A stretch of DNA of 64,000 nt from Mariniblastus sp. GTDB lineage: Bacteria > Planctomycetota > Planctomycetia > Pirellulales > Pirellulaceae. Shown here piece by piece: positions 37,252 to 46,669 of the stretch (position 1 is the first letter of the stretch; each line of letters opens with the position of its first letter). The notes under the pieces were generated by a model. That model did no database searches. It had not been told where the DNA came from and was given only the letters and a program-made list of their open reading frames with translations. The DNA is taken from positions 156,867-220,866 of the forward strand of contig JAKVBF010000013.1 of the NCBI GenBank assembly GCA_022447555.1, read 5' to 3'. The translations under genes and the position numbers were made by a program.

Positions 37252-38937
37252 TTAACGTCCAGTAACCGTTGATTTGTTAGATGACCGACTAGCCGTCACC
37301 GCCCGATTAGCCACCTCAATGGCAATCCTCAAACCGTTGTCCCCTTCGTCCTGTATCCCGGCGGACGCATTAGCTCGAGCCGCATACTGAACGGCAACAT
37401 CCGGTTTCACCCCAACCTGGTTGATCGGGTTCCCTTTGGGCGAGAAAAACTTTGCCGTGGTCAATCGCACACCACCGCCGGCTGCATTAAGAGGGAAAAT
37501 GCCCTGCACGCTACCTTTGCCATAGCTTTGTCGCCCCACGATTGTCCCCCGACGGTGATCGCTAATGGCGGCCGCAAAGATCTCACTGGCACTGGCAGAA
37601 TTCTCATCTATGAGAACCACTAATGGCACCCTCCACGTGTTGGTCATTTGAGCGCGATGGGTGAAATCTTCCATCGGATTACGGCCGCGAGTCGACACAA
37701 TCACACCTGAGTTAACAAAACGATCCGCCACCTCGACCGAAGCCGACAGCAGACCTCCAGGGTTACTACGCACGTCAACAATCAAACTCCGCATTCCCTG
37801 CCGGTGTAAGTTCCATAAAGCGTTATCGAAGTCACGCGCTGTTGTTTTTTGAAAGTTGGTTAAGCGAATGTAAGCCACACCGTTTTTAGGGTCGATAATC
37901 CCCACTTGATCCACAGAAGGAATTTCAACTCGGCGACGCTCCAAGCGAATGGATTGTGTAGTTTGCGCCGGCCGAGCTAAGGTGATCGACACGACACTTC
38001 CTTCGACGCCCCGCAACATATCCGCGGCACGTTCGCTACCCACCTCGGATACTAGCTGATTGTCAACCGCCGTGATCTGATCTCCAGGTTGAACGTGTCC
38101 GGCACTGGCGGGGCCACCTGGGATTACGTTTACAATTTCAAGGTGATCAGCATGGGTTTTCAACTCGACACCGAGCCCGACAAAGTTTCCTTCAATCTGG
38201 GACATCGTTTCGCTGTATTGACTATTGGACATGAAGGCCGAATATGGGTCTAGCGAGGCAATCGCGCCCGAAGTGAATTCGTAAATGGTAGACTGCACCG
38301 GAACGTTTAACTCACGTTTCATCATCTGGGCCACCGCATTGGCCACCATATAGGCATCCGCCCGATTTCGAACCGACTGTTGATCCAACCGATTTCTCAT
38401 CTTCTGGATAGCAGCAGCAATTTGTTGCGGTGTTGCTTGAGGCAGGTTCCGACTTTGGAAGTTCTTGGCCTTCAAAGCCACCTCCAAATTGGTGAGGCCA
38501 AAGTTCGTCAGGTACACCCACTTTGGCTCATCGACATAATAAGATTGTATTTTCAACAGCACTTCGCTGTATACCTTGAGGGCCGTATTGCCGTTGGTGG
38601 CGGTGATGGTTTGTAAAAAGCTTCGGTCAGAGTAGCGCCGTTCTAAATCGAAGTGGATTCGAGCGATCGCGCGTCGCTGACGAAGGGCAACATCCGAGGG
38701 AAATTCCTTAATCCCCCGCTGGTAAAGACTCAGCGCTTCAGCCCATTGACCCTGACGCTCTAGTTGAACACCTTGTTCCAAAAGATTAGCAGGCTGAACC
38801 GGGGCAATCGTTTGATTTTGAGAGGCAGCGGTCGATTCAAGTGTGCCGGTCTGACTGAAGGCCGCCTCACTTAAAAACAACAAAGCAACTGAGGCAAGAA
38901 CCAGTCCTGCGGCCAGTTTCCTTTTGTGCATATCCAT
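37252..38937 (-). CDS. S41-family C-terminal processing protease (CtpA-like)
   Basis: A 561-residue exported serine protease. A signal peptide spans about residues 1-28 (KLAAGLVLASVALLFLSEAA). Then comes a TPR-like segment (LLEQGVQLERQGQWAEALSL), a PDZ domain (about 245-330), and the S41 catalytic domain with the serine in ENSASASEIFAAA (about residue 449) and the lysine in RQSYGKGSVQGIF (about 471), the Ser-Lys dyad of tail-specific proteases. It would trim or degrade envelope proteins. ATG 38937 is taken; a second ATG is two codons on. It is monocistronic with a terminator after it. Confidence 0.94.
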   Translation of the reverse strand: MDMHKRKLAAGLVLASVALLFLSEAAFSQTGTLESTAASQNQTIAPVQPANLLEQGVQLERQGQWAEALSLYQRGIKEFPSDVALRQRRAIARIHFDLERRYSDRSFLQTITATNGNTALKVYSEVLLKIQSYYVDEPKWVYLTNFGLTNLEVALKAKNFQSRNLPQATPQQIAAAIQKMRNRLDQQSVRNRADAYMVANAVAQMMKRELNVPVQSTIYEFTSGAIASLDPYSAFMSNSQYSETMSQIEGNFVGLGVELKTHADHLEIVNVIPGGPASAGHVQPGDQITAVDNQLVSEVGSERAADMLRGVEGSVVSITLARPAQTTQSIRLERRRVEIPSVDQVGIIDPKNGVAYIRLTNFQKTTARDFDNALWNLHRQGMRSLIVDVRSNPGGLLSASVEVADRFVNSGVIVSTRGRNPMEDFTHRAQMTNTWRVPLVVLIDENSASASEIFAAAISDHRRGTIVGRQSYGKGSVQGIFPLNAAGGGVRLTTAKFFSPKGNPINQVGVKPDVAVQYAARANASAGIQDEGDNGLRIAIEVANRAVTASRSSNKSTVTGR

Positions 38938-39350
38938 AAATGTCTTATCCTACGTGGGCAACAATTGCGTCAGGAGTTGCTATTATTCGTTGGAGCGAAG
39001 CAACTCCGTCTGCTCTTGTCGAATCAGGAACCGGCCCGTTGTTCTAAGCGGATTACAAATACGCACTTTGTCTAGAAGACAACGACCGTTGAAAAATAGA
39101 TCACGTTTTGACCGCGGTCAAAAAATTTCGAAGAACTTTTGACTGCGTGATCCTCACAATCCGCACAGGCCAGTAAAGAAGTTCCGTTCACAACGATTGC
39201 GAAAAACGGATGGCCCGAGCTGCGGCGTCAGTCAAGATTTTCAGCAACTGACAGATGCAAAGTGCGTCCCGGCAACTCACTATACGCAAGCGTGACAAAT
39301 GGGTTCAGTTACCCTCCCCATATTTGGCGTTTTGCTGTGCCAGCACCAGC
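38938..39350. other. Upstream region of the S41 protease
   Basis: Non-coding stretch that should hold the promoter for the ctpA-like gene. Positions 38990 to 39300 show no gene; a short direct-repeat-like pair of purine-rich segments occurs but is weak. Confidence 0.4.
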
Positions 39351-39377
39351 AAAAAAAACGCCCTTGTTAGGGCGTTT
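39351..39377 (-). terminator. Rho-independent terminator of the basic-patch hypothetical gene
   Basis: Stem AAACGCCC (39356-39363) with GGGCGTTT (39370-39377), followed by a T-run in minus direction. It lies about 70 bases past the stop at 39450. Confidence 0.82.
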
Positions 39378-39449
39378 ATGGTAATCATTAAATCAAAGGA
39401 CCAAACCTATAAGACTCACTAGGTCGGTCAGACTCACTAAGTCGGTCGC

Positions 39450-39809
39450 TTAGACGGTCTCGGGCATGGCGATAGGGGACACCATTGCTGCTCCAGCGAT
39501 CACGTTGCCTGCAGGCGCTGGGACGGCAGCTCGCCGCCGTCTACGTTTGACTTTTTTATCCGCCCATTCCTTGGTCATGCACTCAAAGACTTCGGGGGTT
39601 TCATAACGGACAATTGACTTACCTTCGGGAATCGGGCCGATTAGGCCGCGATAGACAGGCATTCCTCGAAGAGAAAGGTCGGTGCTGCAATCATCCACTC
39701 CGATTTTTTCTTGGCTTTCGCCAAGAAGTTGAATCGACTTATAGTCGCGCGTTCTAAGTGATCCGTCAGACTCGCGTGAGACGACACGTATTATCTTGTC
39801 CTCGACCAT
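39450..39809 (-). CDS. Hypothetical protein with a polyarginine patch
   Basis: A 119-residue soluble protein not recognised as any family. Its middle reads GMPVYRGLIGPIPEGKSIVR and then VFECMTKEWADKKVKRRRRR, the basic run being a possible nucleic-acid-binding or lipid-contacting patch; the rest is Pro/Ala-rich. The start at ATG 39809 has AAGGA about seven bases upstream, and the strong terminator after it supports a genuine expressed gene. Function unknown. Confidence 0.65.
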   Translation of the reverse strand: MVEDKIIRVVSRESDGSLRTRDYKSIQLLGESQEKIGVDDCSTDLSLRGMPVYRGLIGPIPEGKSIVRYETPEVFECMTKEWADKKVKRRRRRAAVPAPAGNVIAGAAMVSPIAMPETV

Positions 39810-40148
39810 GGCACATTCCTTGATTGGAGATATGGTTCGTTCAGCCCCCAACTCCAACCAGGGAAGATTCGATTCCTTCGATGCACTGAACCTGTATTCA
39901 AAGAGGAGTATCGGCCGGCAAGCACCTGAACGAGCAAAACATTTTCGCGCCTCTGAATCTCAAGAAAAAAACGAGTAACCGTTACGGTCGATCAGTCAGG
40001 GACAATTAAAAAAACGCAATTCCTTTTCCGGGATATAACGATTAAAAGATTGGGTTGTGCTAATTCAAACAGCGTGAATGAAGGCTAACCGATACAATCC
40101 GTAACCTATCTCAACGCCGCGAACGTTTTACAGGATCGCTTCTTCCTA
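39810..40148. other. Intergenic region
   Basis: About 340 bases upstream of the hypothetical gene, after the HELSH membrane-protein gene. No RNA or coding feature seen; likely promoter for the hypothetical gene. Confidence 0.4.
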
Positions 40149-40961
40149 TCAGTCCGACAGTTTGTAACGGATCGGAAACAGTGACGTCAAAAGAAAAACG
40201 AATCCCAACGCCAAAGAACATAGCAAAACCGTCAGAATCAGCACCGCAAACAACGGACTAAAAATATCAACAATCGCTGAAGCAACGACAGACGTATCAG
40301 ACGAAAACACGGCAAACAGGGTTGCGCCAACCAACAGGAGACCGCCTAGCATCGCCGCACCTCGCCCAGCTCCTTGATAATCGCTCGCACTAGGGGCCAT
40401 ATGACTGCCAACACAAAGGACCAGATACAGGAAGGTCCAAAATTTCACCGTTCCGAGATTGGCCGGGTTCACGACCTCCTGACCCATGAGTTTGACAATA
40501 TCCCAGGCTCGCCCCGCCATATCCGCTGGATCGGTCTGACCTTTGGCCGTTTCGATCGCCCCACTGATGGAATCCGGATAGAACAGATAAAGCAGTAAAC
40601 CCAGTACCATCGAACCACCTAGCAAGGGAGCTATTCCAATGAAAACATTACCGATCTCTTCAAACCAATGATGACGGCGAAATGAATGACGCACGTATCC
40701 TAATCGGCCCGATTCGATGTCGGGCTCAAATAAAACGACCTCGTCAACTCGATGCCCGAAAAGCCGACACATCATCGCATGGCTTAATTCATGGATCGGA
40801 GTCCCCAGCCAGCCCGTCCATAATACGCTTTTCCATCCAAACCGCTCAGCGAGGCGGCGCTGCATCAACCTCTCAATTTGGTGAATGGCTAATGCAAAAA
40901 CGACCAGCGGGCCGAAGACCACGGCCAGCAGCAATAACACGTTAGTCAGCGTATCCGCCAC
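40149..40961 (-). CDS. Membrane protein with HELSH motif, putative M50-type metalloprotease
   Basis: A 270-residue integral membrane protein with about five membrane helices. HELSH at residues 57-61 (PIHELSHAMMCRLFGH) matches the HExxH zinc site of intramembrane site-2 proteases and lies within or near a membrane segment, as in M50. The usual second M50 motif (NxxPxPxLDG) is not evident, so catalysis is not assured; the C-terminal helices (LILTVLLCSLALGFVFLL) are unremarkable. The start codon appears to be GTG at 40961. Its neighbour on the divergent side is the YkgJ-like gene. Possible role in membrane protein turnover; not certain. Confidence 0.7.
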   Translation of the reverse strand: MADTLTNVLLLLAVVFGPLVVFALAIHQIERLMQRRLAERFGWKSVLWTGWLGTPIHELSHAMMCRLFGHRVDEVVLFEPDIESGRLGYVRHSFRRHHWFEEIGNVFIGIAPLLGGSMVLGLLLYLFYPDSISGAIETAKGQTDPADMAGRAWDIVKLMGQEVVNPANLGTVKFWTFLYLVLCVGSHMAPSASDYQGAGRGAAMLGGLLLVGATLFAVFSSDTSVVASAIVDIFSPLFAVLILTVLLCSLALGFVFLLTSLFPIRYKLSD

Positions 40962-41129
40962 GAAGTCTCAACTTTACGTAAAACCGTTTGCTGTTGGGGG
41001 GCCTCCGCCGACTCCACAAAACTAAAAAAGGAACGTCTCATTCGCTGCCCGATTGAGAAAATCGACCAGATTATATACGTTAGATCGTCCCAGACCGTAG
41101 ACGGTACGCCACCCTGACTTTCTTTATTT

Positions 41130-41567
41130 ATGAACAAACCCCGTCAAATACTACGAAAAGAATTAGGGCCCGACGAGTCTCTGTGTGATCATTGTACCGC
41201 GAAGTGCTGTCAATATTTCGCATTACCGATTGAAGCGCCGTTAAATTTTGATGACTTCGAACACCTGAGATGGTTCATGATGCACGATCGGGCCAGCCTG
41301 TTTGTCGAGGATGATGTCTGGTTCCTGCTGGTTCACACCCAGTGCAAACATCTTCAAACCGATAATCGGTGCGGTATTTATGAAACCCGACCCCGGATCT
41401 GCCGCGATTACACAACCGATGAATGTGAGTACGACGACAGCTATACCTATGAAACCTACTTTGAAACATCTGAACAAATTCAGGAATACAGTCACGCCCG
41501 ATTCTCATGCGATCCTTGGCATCCAAATTTCAGGACGCCCAAACCGGGACTTCCCATCCTTTATTGA
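41130..41567 (+). CDS. YkgJ-family cysteine-cluster protein
   Basis: A 145-residue cytosolic protein of the YkgJ/zinc- or iron-chelating cysteine cluster family. Visible ligands: CDHCTAKCCQYF near the N-terminus, then CKHL, RCGIYETRPRICRDY and DEC further on, the typical spacing of about eight cysteines. It may bind Fe-S or Zn; its role is not known. ATG at 41130. The stop lies 14 bases before the hisS start, so the two are probably cotranscribed. Confidence 0.88.
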   Translation: MNKPRQILRKELGPDESLCDHCTAKCCQYFALPIEAPLNFDDFEHLRWFMMHDRASLFVEDDVWFLLVHTQCKHLQTDNRCGIYETRPRICRDYTTDECEYDDSYTYETYFETSEQIQEYSHARFSCDPWHPNFRTPKPGLPILY

Positions 41568-41581
41568 GCCAAGTGAGCCAG

Positions 41582-42922
41582 ATGAGTGATCAACGCATAA
41601 CACCCAGGACGCTTAAGGGGTTTCGGGATTTTTTACCGGAAACAATGATCCCACGAGAACGCCTCGTTGAAACCGCTCAAGCGGTTTACCGCAGTTACGG
41701 TTTCGTCCCGATCGAAACGCCGACATTAGAGTATTCAGAGATACTATGTGGTAAGGGAGGAGAAGAGTCTGATCGTCAAATGTTTCGCTTCGAGGATCAC
41801 GGGGGGCGTGATGTAGGAATGCGTTTTGACCTGACAGTCCCCTTAGCGCGATTCGTAGCCCAACACGCCAACGATCTGGGTTTACCTTTCAAACGCTATC
41901 ACATCGGGATGGTATGGCGGGGCGAGAAGCCTCAGGTAGGACGATACCGAGAATTTGCCCAGTGTGATTTCGATACAATCGGCACGACCTCCATCGCGAG
42001 TGATATCGAGACCGGACTCGTGATTCACGATCTCTTGCGGTCCATTGGTTTCGAAAAATTCAACATTCGAGTCAATAATCGCAAGGTTCTTAACGGCCTC
42101 TTGAAAAAGTTCGATCTGGCTAAAGATTCCGTTGCCGTCCTTCGGTCGATTGATAAATTACCAAAATTGGGTCGCGAAAAAGTCCGCGCGGAGATGTTGA
42201 ACACGACTGAGGCGACCGATTCTCAAGTCGATCAGATCCTCTGCCTGGCGGAGATTCATGGTGACAACGAACGGGTCATCGAACAGTTGGAGCCAATCTG
42301 CAAAGGTAATGAACAAGCGGAACAAGGATTGCATGAGCTAGTCCAATTGACTCAGGCAACGCGAGCAGTCGGTATTTCACAAGATCATTTAAATATTGAT
42401 GTCTCCATTGCTCGAGGTTTGGACTACTACACCGGCACCATCTTTGAAACATTCTTAGACGACCTTCCAAAAATCGGCAGTGTTTGCTCGGGAGGACGTT
42501 ATGACAACCTTACTGACTTGTTTACCAAGCAACCGTTGCCGGGTATTGGCGCGTCGCTGGGGCTGGATCGATTGTTGGCTGCGATGCAAACCTTGAAAAT
42601 GATACCCGATTCGAAAACGACCGCTGATGTGTTAATCGTACAATTCGATTCGGAACGATTGAATGACTACTTTCAAATTGCGGCTCAGTTGCGTGCTGGT
42701 GGAATCTCAACCGAAGTATACCCTGAGGCAAAACGCTTGGGCCATCAATTTAAGTACGCCGATCGCCGCGGTTTCCAAGCGGTGATTGTAGCAGGATCGA
42801 ATGAGCTGGAGTCGGGTCACCTACAACTCAAGTGGCTTAGTGATGGCAGTCAATGCGAGCTTTCAGCCGATGATGATTGTGCCGAAGTCATCGCTTGGTT
42901 ATCCAAAAAACTTGTTAAATAG
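41582..42922 (+). CDS. hisS: Histidine-tRNA ligase
   Basis: Class II aminoacyl-tRNA synthetase charging tRNA-His, 446 residues. Seen: TLKGFRDFLPE at the N-terminus (family start), motif 1 region, motif 2 MRFDLTVPLARFVAQH, HIGMVWRGEKPQVGRYREFAQ, the histidine-binding GLDYYTGTIFE, then motif 3 (GIGASLGLDRLL) and a C-terminal anticodon-binding domain with GISTEVYPE. ATG 41582 is chosen because it places TPRTLKGFRDF at the start; a longer frame reaching 41507 overlaps the YkgJ gene. Cotranscribed with it. Confidence 0.97.
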   Translation: MSDQRITPRTLKGFRDFLPETMIPRERLVETAQAVYRSYGFVPIETPTLEYSEILCGKGGEESDRQMFRFEDHGGRDVGMRFDLTVPLARFVAQHANDLGLPFKRYHIGMVWRGEKPQVGRYREFAQCDFDTIGTTSIASDIETGLVIHDLLRSIGFEKFNIRVNNRKVLNGLLKKFDLAKDSVAVLRSIDKLPKLGREKVRAEMLNTTEATDSQVDQILCLAEIHGDNERVIEQLEPICKGNEQAEQGLHELVQLTQATRAVGISQDHLNIDVSIARGLDYYTGTIFETFLDDLPKIGSVCSGGRYDNLTDLFTKQPLPGIGASLGLDRLLAAMQTLKMIPDSKTTADVLIVQFDSERLNDYFQIAAQLRAGGISTEVYPEAKRLGHQFKYADRRGFQAVIVAGSNELESGHLQLKWLSDGSQCELSADDDCAEVIAWLSKKLVK

Positions 42923-43029
42923 TCTACTTACAGCGCCTGATCCTGCCCCTCGCAATGAGATGTAGGGTAAACTCAGTGCAGGTCTCTCAGTTGGCTGTTC
43001 GAGATCTTCTTTCTAAACCCGAGTTGCTC

Positions 43030-43185
43030 ATGTACACACAAACAGAATACGGAATGGCTTACGCTCTGATTTTTGGGCTCATTGTTTTGGGGCTTCTCGT
43101 GGTGTGCGTTCCACGCCCACGTAAAAAAGACCTTTTCGACCCAAAACTGAAAAAGAAGCGTCGCAAGCGGGGTTCGGCCTACTAG
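43030..43185 (+). CDS. Small single-helix membrane protein
   Basis: A 51-residue peptide: after MYTQTEYGM a hydrophobic helix AYALIFGLIVLGLLVVCV, then a highly basic tail (PRPRKKDLFDPKLKKKRRKR). Short membrane proteins of this shape are common in planctomycetes and often unannotated. ATG at 43030 is preceded by a weak purine-rich stretch. It follows hisS in the same direction after about 107 bases. Confidence 0.6.
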   Translation: MYTQTEYGMAYALIFGLIVLGLLVVCVPRPRKKDLFDPKLKKKRRKRGSAY

Positions 43186-43233
43186 TCTCGGCACAAAATC
43201 TAGAAGGGCGTCAACGACTCTCACGGATTCGGG

Positions 43234-43485
43234 CTATTTCTTCAGCCACAAGGCAACCATCCAAAGGCTGATGAAACAGGCCATGACTCCAACGATCACC
43301 AACGCCTTGAGATAATCATCGCTCGCCAAAATAGCTCCGACTCCTAAAAAACATGCCCAAGCCAACAACACACAGCCAATCATCGCAATTGGTCGCCAAC
43401 CTCGGCCACTCCCACTGCTGACTCCTACAAGATCCGAATTCCTATCGGCTTGTTTTGAGGTATCCGAAGCCTCGGGCGTTTTCAT
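43234..43485 (-). CDS. Small two-helix membrane protein coupled to ilvC
   Basis: An 83-residue protein with a polar Ser/Gly-rich N-terminus and two membrane helices (about residues 32-52 and 61-80). The start ATG at 43485 overlaps the ilvC stop in an ATGA arrangement, strongly suggesting translational coupling, though no functional link to branched-chain amino acid synthesis is known. No family recognised. A longer frame from 43506 exists but lacks a ribosome site. Confidence 0.68.
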   Translation of the reverse strand: MKTPEASDTSKQADRNSDLVGVSSGSGRGWRPIAMIGCVLLAWACFLGVGAILASDDYLKALVIVGVMACFISLWMVALWLKK

Positions 43486-44486
43486 GAATCGTCCGTTTCT
43501 AGCCAAGGCATCATGGCTCTGAGTTTTTGTCCCACCCCTTCGATCTCCGTGCCGCTCTCTGCGGCGCGAAAAGAAAGCAGTTCTTGATCTTCATCCTGAT
43601 GCTGATCCATGAACCGTTTGGCGAATGCACCCGATTGGATATCCTCTAAAATGTCCTTCATTTTCTGCCGCACAGCGGTGTCAATCACACGCGGACCACT
43701 AACGTAATCTCCGAATTCGGCGGTATTGGAAATAGCTTCCCGCATGGCCGCCAGACCTTTTGCATGCAACAAGTCAACAATGATTTTCATCTCATGAACG
43801 CATTCAAAATAAGCTAATTCAGGCTGGTATCCGGCATGGACCAGCGTATCAAATCCTGCCTTGACCAAATTGGAGACGCCACCGCACAAGACTGCTTGCT
43901 CGCCAAATAAATCGGTTTCCGTTTCGGCCGCAATTGTGGTTTGGATCACACCAGCTTTGGTACCCCCCAACGCCTTGGCATAAGCCAATCCAAGCGGAAG
44001 CGTTTCGTCAGTCGCCCCGTCGTCGGCGGCAATCAGGCAAGGCACGCCACCACCTCTCAGGTATTCTCCCCGCACCATATGACCTTGTCCTTTGGGCGCC
44101 ACCAACAACCGATCCACCCCTTTGGGTGTCTGGATATAGTCGTAGTGAAAACTAAAACCGTGGCAGGTCATCACAACATTGCCGGGGACTAACTGGGCCC
44201 GGATGTCCTTTTCGAACACTTCACCGTGCACTTCATCCGGCAGTAGGATATTTATGAGGTCAGCCCTAGCAGCCGCCTCAGCAATCGCAACGGGCTGAAA
44301 TCCGTCCTGAACAGCGGCCTGATAACCGGGGCCACCTACTCGTTGACCGACGATCACATCACAACCGCTGTCTCGCACGTTTTGGGCATGGGCCGCACCT
44401 TGGGCACCGTAGCCGATAATGGCAATGGTTCGCCCCTCGAGCAACCTCTCGTCGGCATCCGCCTCGTAATAAATCTTGGTTTCCAT
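43482..44486 (-). CDS. ilvC: Ketol-acid reductoisomerase
   Basis: Mg- and NAD(P)H-dependent enzyme of branched-chain amino acid synthesis, 334 residues (class I, short form). The nucleotide loop is IIGYGAQGAAHAQN at about 24-37; further family motifs are ILLPDEVHGEVFE, VAPKGQGHMVRGEY, and the metal-site ETETDLFGEQAVLCGG and the FECVHEMKIIVDL helix. The ATG at 44486 is divergent from a small membrane-protein gene. The stop is coupled to the downstream small gene. No ilvBN genes in the window. Confidence 0.97.
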   Translation of the reverse strand: METKIYYEADADERLLEGRTIAIIGYGAQGAAHAQNVRDSGCDVIVGQRVGGPGYQAAVQDGFQPVAIAEAAARADLINILLPDEVHGEVFEKDIRAQLVPGNVVMTCHGFSFHYDYIQTPKGVDRLLVAPKGQGHMVRGEYLRGGGVPCLIAADDGATDETLPLGLAYAKALGGTKAGVIQTTIAAETETDLFGEQAVLCGGVSNLVKAGFDTLVHAGYQPELAYFECVHEMKIIVDLLHAKGLAAMREAISNTAEFGDYVSGPRVIDTAVRQKMKDILEDIQSGAFAKRFMDQHQDEDQELLSFRAAESGTEIEGVGQKLRAMMPWLETDDS

Positions 44487-44707
44487 GATGGGGTGATTTT
44501 CTCAGGCTTTCGATTGATTTTCTTGACGTTGAAGAGACTTCGAGGATTGGCTATCGCCGGCCAGTGATCGTTCGCACCCCGGCGAGTTGGCGGGATTTCC
44601 AGGCAATATCAGCCTCTGAATCGTAGCGCACCTTTTGTTAGGATTCAAGCTGATCTATATTCTTGCATAAACCGTGATCTATGCGATATCTCTTATTTCC
44701 AGGTTCA

Positions 44708-44962
44708 ATGGCGTTCTTTAAAAAACAAAAACGCAGAAAAACCAACCGCTCTGGTTGTGGTTTTGTGATGATTCAAGGCCTGCTGATGGCGGCCTTGCTG
44801 TTGCTCAACAGCATTCTGGTACGAGCCTTTATTATCGCCAATCAGCCCGTCGAAGACATTCGTATCAACCAAGCCATCCAGTTTATCATTCCTTTGTTGA
44901 TGATCTTCGCTCAGCTCTGGATCTATGATTTCCTTACGGCCAAAACGACCGAAGACAACTAG
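44708..44962 (+). CDS. Small two-helix membrane protein, unknown
   Basis: An 84-residue protein (93 if the ATG at 44681 is used) with a basic N-terminus (FFKKQKRRKTNRSGCG) and two helices: VMIQGLLMAALLLLNSILVR and AIQFIIPLLMIFAQLWIYDF. No family recognised. Its 3' end overlaps that of the convergent C25 peptidase gene by four bases. The start choice is uncertain because ribosome sites are weak at both. Confidence 0.62.
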   Translation: MAFFKKQKRRKTNRSGCGFVMIQGLLMAALLLLNSILVRAFIIANQPVEDIRINQAIQFIIPLLMIFAQLWIYDFLTAKTTEDN

Positions 44963-46560
44963 TCCTGAACCGCGTCAATGTAGACCGGCTGGGATCCCAT
45001 CGCAAAAGCGTCGGGGGATTTGATCATCACCCGAACAAAGCACTCGCCACTCGCATCTTTTGGTACCAATCCTTGGATCTTAAATCCACCCTGCTCGACC
45101 TGCACTTTGGTTTGCCAACAGGTTAGCTCGTGGGTTTCTCGGTAAACAACATCGTATTGATGAAACGCATCTTCTGACGAATCATACTCTCGCCGCCGAG
45201 GTGGACGATTTCGGAACCGATCACGTTTATAGGAAATCTCCACCGTCATGTTACCGTTAAAGGGCGCCACGCCGCGAATCGAAATGGGCTGATCTGCCTG
45301 ACTCGTTTCCGGCACCTTTAAATCGACCTGAGTCGGCTTTTTTAGACGAAGCAACGGGTCTCCAAATAGGTGCATTAAATGAACGTGTTCTTTGCGCTCC
45401 TCGTCCAATAACCCTGGTTCTGGGCTAAAAGCTTTCCCCATTGACTCAACCAAGACTCGGTATTGATTTGGGTCTGCCTGCGGTGTCACTAGTTTTTGTT
45501 TAGCCTGCAGTATCAATTCACCCAAAGTGCTTACCTCTCTCTCAAAATAGCCGTCCAACATTTCCAGCGACAAGACCGCCATGGCGTAGGGCATCGCCAC
45601 CCGACTACTACTGATGATGGCAATCGGACCACCCGGACGCCGCAGCATTTCCTCTGACAGGCAGTCGTCGGGACCATCGGCTGCTCCCGTGTAACATGCA
45701 AGAAAAATGGCGATCGGCGATCCTTGTTGGGCGTCGAGAAATTTTGCCGACTCGCAATCAAGAATCTCGCATCGACCGTCAGGCAACATCACGCGATCTA
45801 AACGCCGCTGACTACCATGACCAATGTAGCACCAGAACATGCAACCTTGATTGAACCGCTCAATCGTTGTTTCCGAGAACCGGCGAGGGTTGGGACAGTA
45901 GGGACTCGACCAACTGCCGTATGTCATACTTGTCTCGTATGCAGGAGGAATCAGATCCGTGATAATCTGCTTCGTCGACTGCTCGATCATTTTGTCAACC
46001 AACTGCCCAAACCCGCCCATACCCGCGACGAAATTCATCCGACGCATCCACTCTCCCGAACTGGATGGGGATTCATATTCTTTAATCCGTTGAATGAATT
46101 GCTCCAATTCGGCTGGGGAATCAACGGGCATTCGTCCCAATGTCAAATCGGGAATCCCGTCTGAGTTTACATCGGCATAGGTGTTGTCCGAGGAGATCTC
46201 TGGTTCGGAACCAAATTTCACATTCACTTTCGCCTGCACATAGTCCGTTGGAACCAGGCGACCGGCGACGGCTCGACGATCGGCACAATCTCCGACGATC
46301 ATCAGATTTTTTAGCGATCCACTGGCGGCCACTTTCCTAACTTGCATCCGAATGCCATAGGAATTCTTAGCGGGCGCCTCGACACGAATTCGGTGCCCTT
46401 GGCCTTCACGATATGCGACCCAAGCTTTCAATGCCGGCTGAAAATCAGGAGGGCATATCACAAGAGTGTCGCAGGGTGGGTCTAACGGAGAAACAAGTCC
46501 GGCAAGGAAGGCACAAACGACAGAAACAAGCGAAGACATGGCGGACCCGATGATGGACAT
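44959..46560 (-). CDS. C25-family (gingipain-like) cysteine peptidase
   Basis: A 533-residue exported protein of peptidase clan CD, family C25. A signal peptide spans about residues 1-25. The catalytic His lies in WCYIGHGSQRR (about 246) and the Cys in AIFLACYTGAADG (about 288), with LSEEMLRR and IISSSRVAMPY in the usual places; HLFGDPLLRL is a typical C25 end-of-domain segment. A beta-rich, Ig-like C-terminal domain follows. Gingipains act outside the cell; here the type IX secretion tail is not evident and no such genes are nearby, so export by the Sec route is inferred. ATG 46560 is used. It is preceded by the photolyase gene on the same strand. Confidence 0.85.
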   Translation of the reverse strand: MSIIGSAMSSLVSVVCAFLAGLVSPLDPPCDTLVICPPDFQPALKAWVAYREGQGHRIRVEAPAKNSYGIRMQVRKVAASGSLKNLMIVGDCADRRAVAGRLVPTDYVQAKVNVKFGSEPEISSDNTYADVNSDGIPDLTLGRMPVDSPAELEQFIQRIKEYESPSSSGEWMRRMNFVAGMGGFGQLVDKMIEQSTKQIITDLIPPAYETSMTYGSWSSPYCPNPRRFSETTIERFNQGCMFWCYIGHGSQRRLDRVMLPDGRCEILDCESAKFLDAQQGSPIAIFLACYTGAADGPDDCLSEEMLRRPGGPIAIISSSRVAMPYAMAVLSLEMLDGYFEREVSTLGELILQAKQKLVTPQADPNQYRVLVESMGKAFSPEPGLLDEERKEHVHLMHLFGDPLLRLKKPTQVDLKVPETSQADQPISIRGVAPFNGNMTVEISYKRDRFRNRPPRRREYDSSEDAFHQYDVVYRETHELTCWQTKVQVEQGGFKIQGLVPKDASGECFVRVMIKSPDAFAMGSQPVYIDAVQD

Positions 46561-46669
46561 AAAATGGGGAAACGAACTCAAACGTCGCTCAAATTCCTTT
46601 GAATCTCAAGTTTCTTTGATCCACGATTTCAATGCAATATGAATCTTGCGGTGGTGTTAACCAGCGTTA

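Noticed and set aside
44681..44707. Upstream ATG of the small two-helix gene
   Set aside because: Its context is no better than that of 44708, and the extra residues (RYLLFPGS) do not fit the basic N-terminus; kept only as an alternative.
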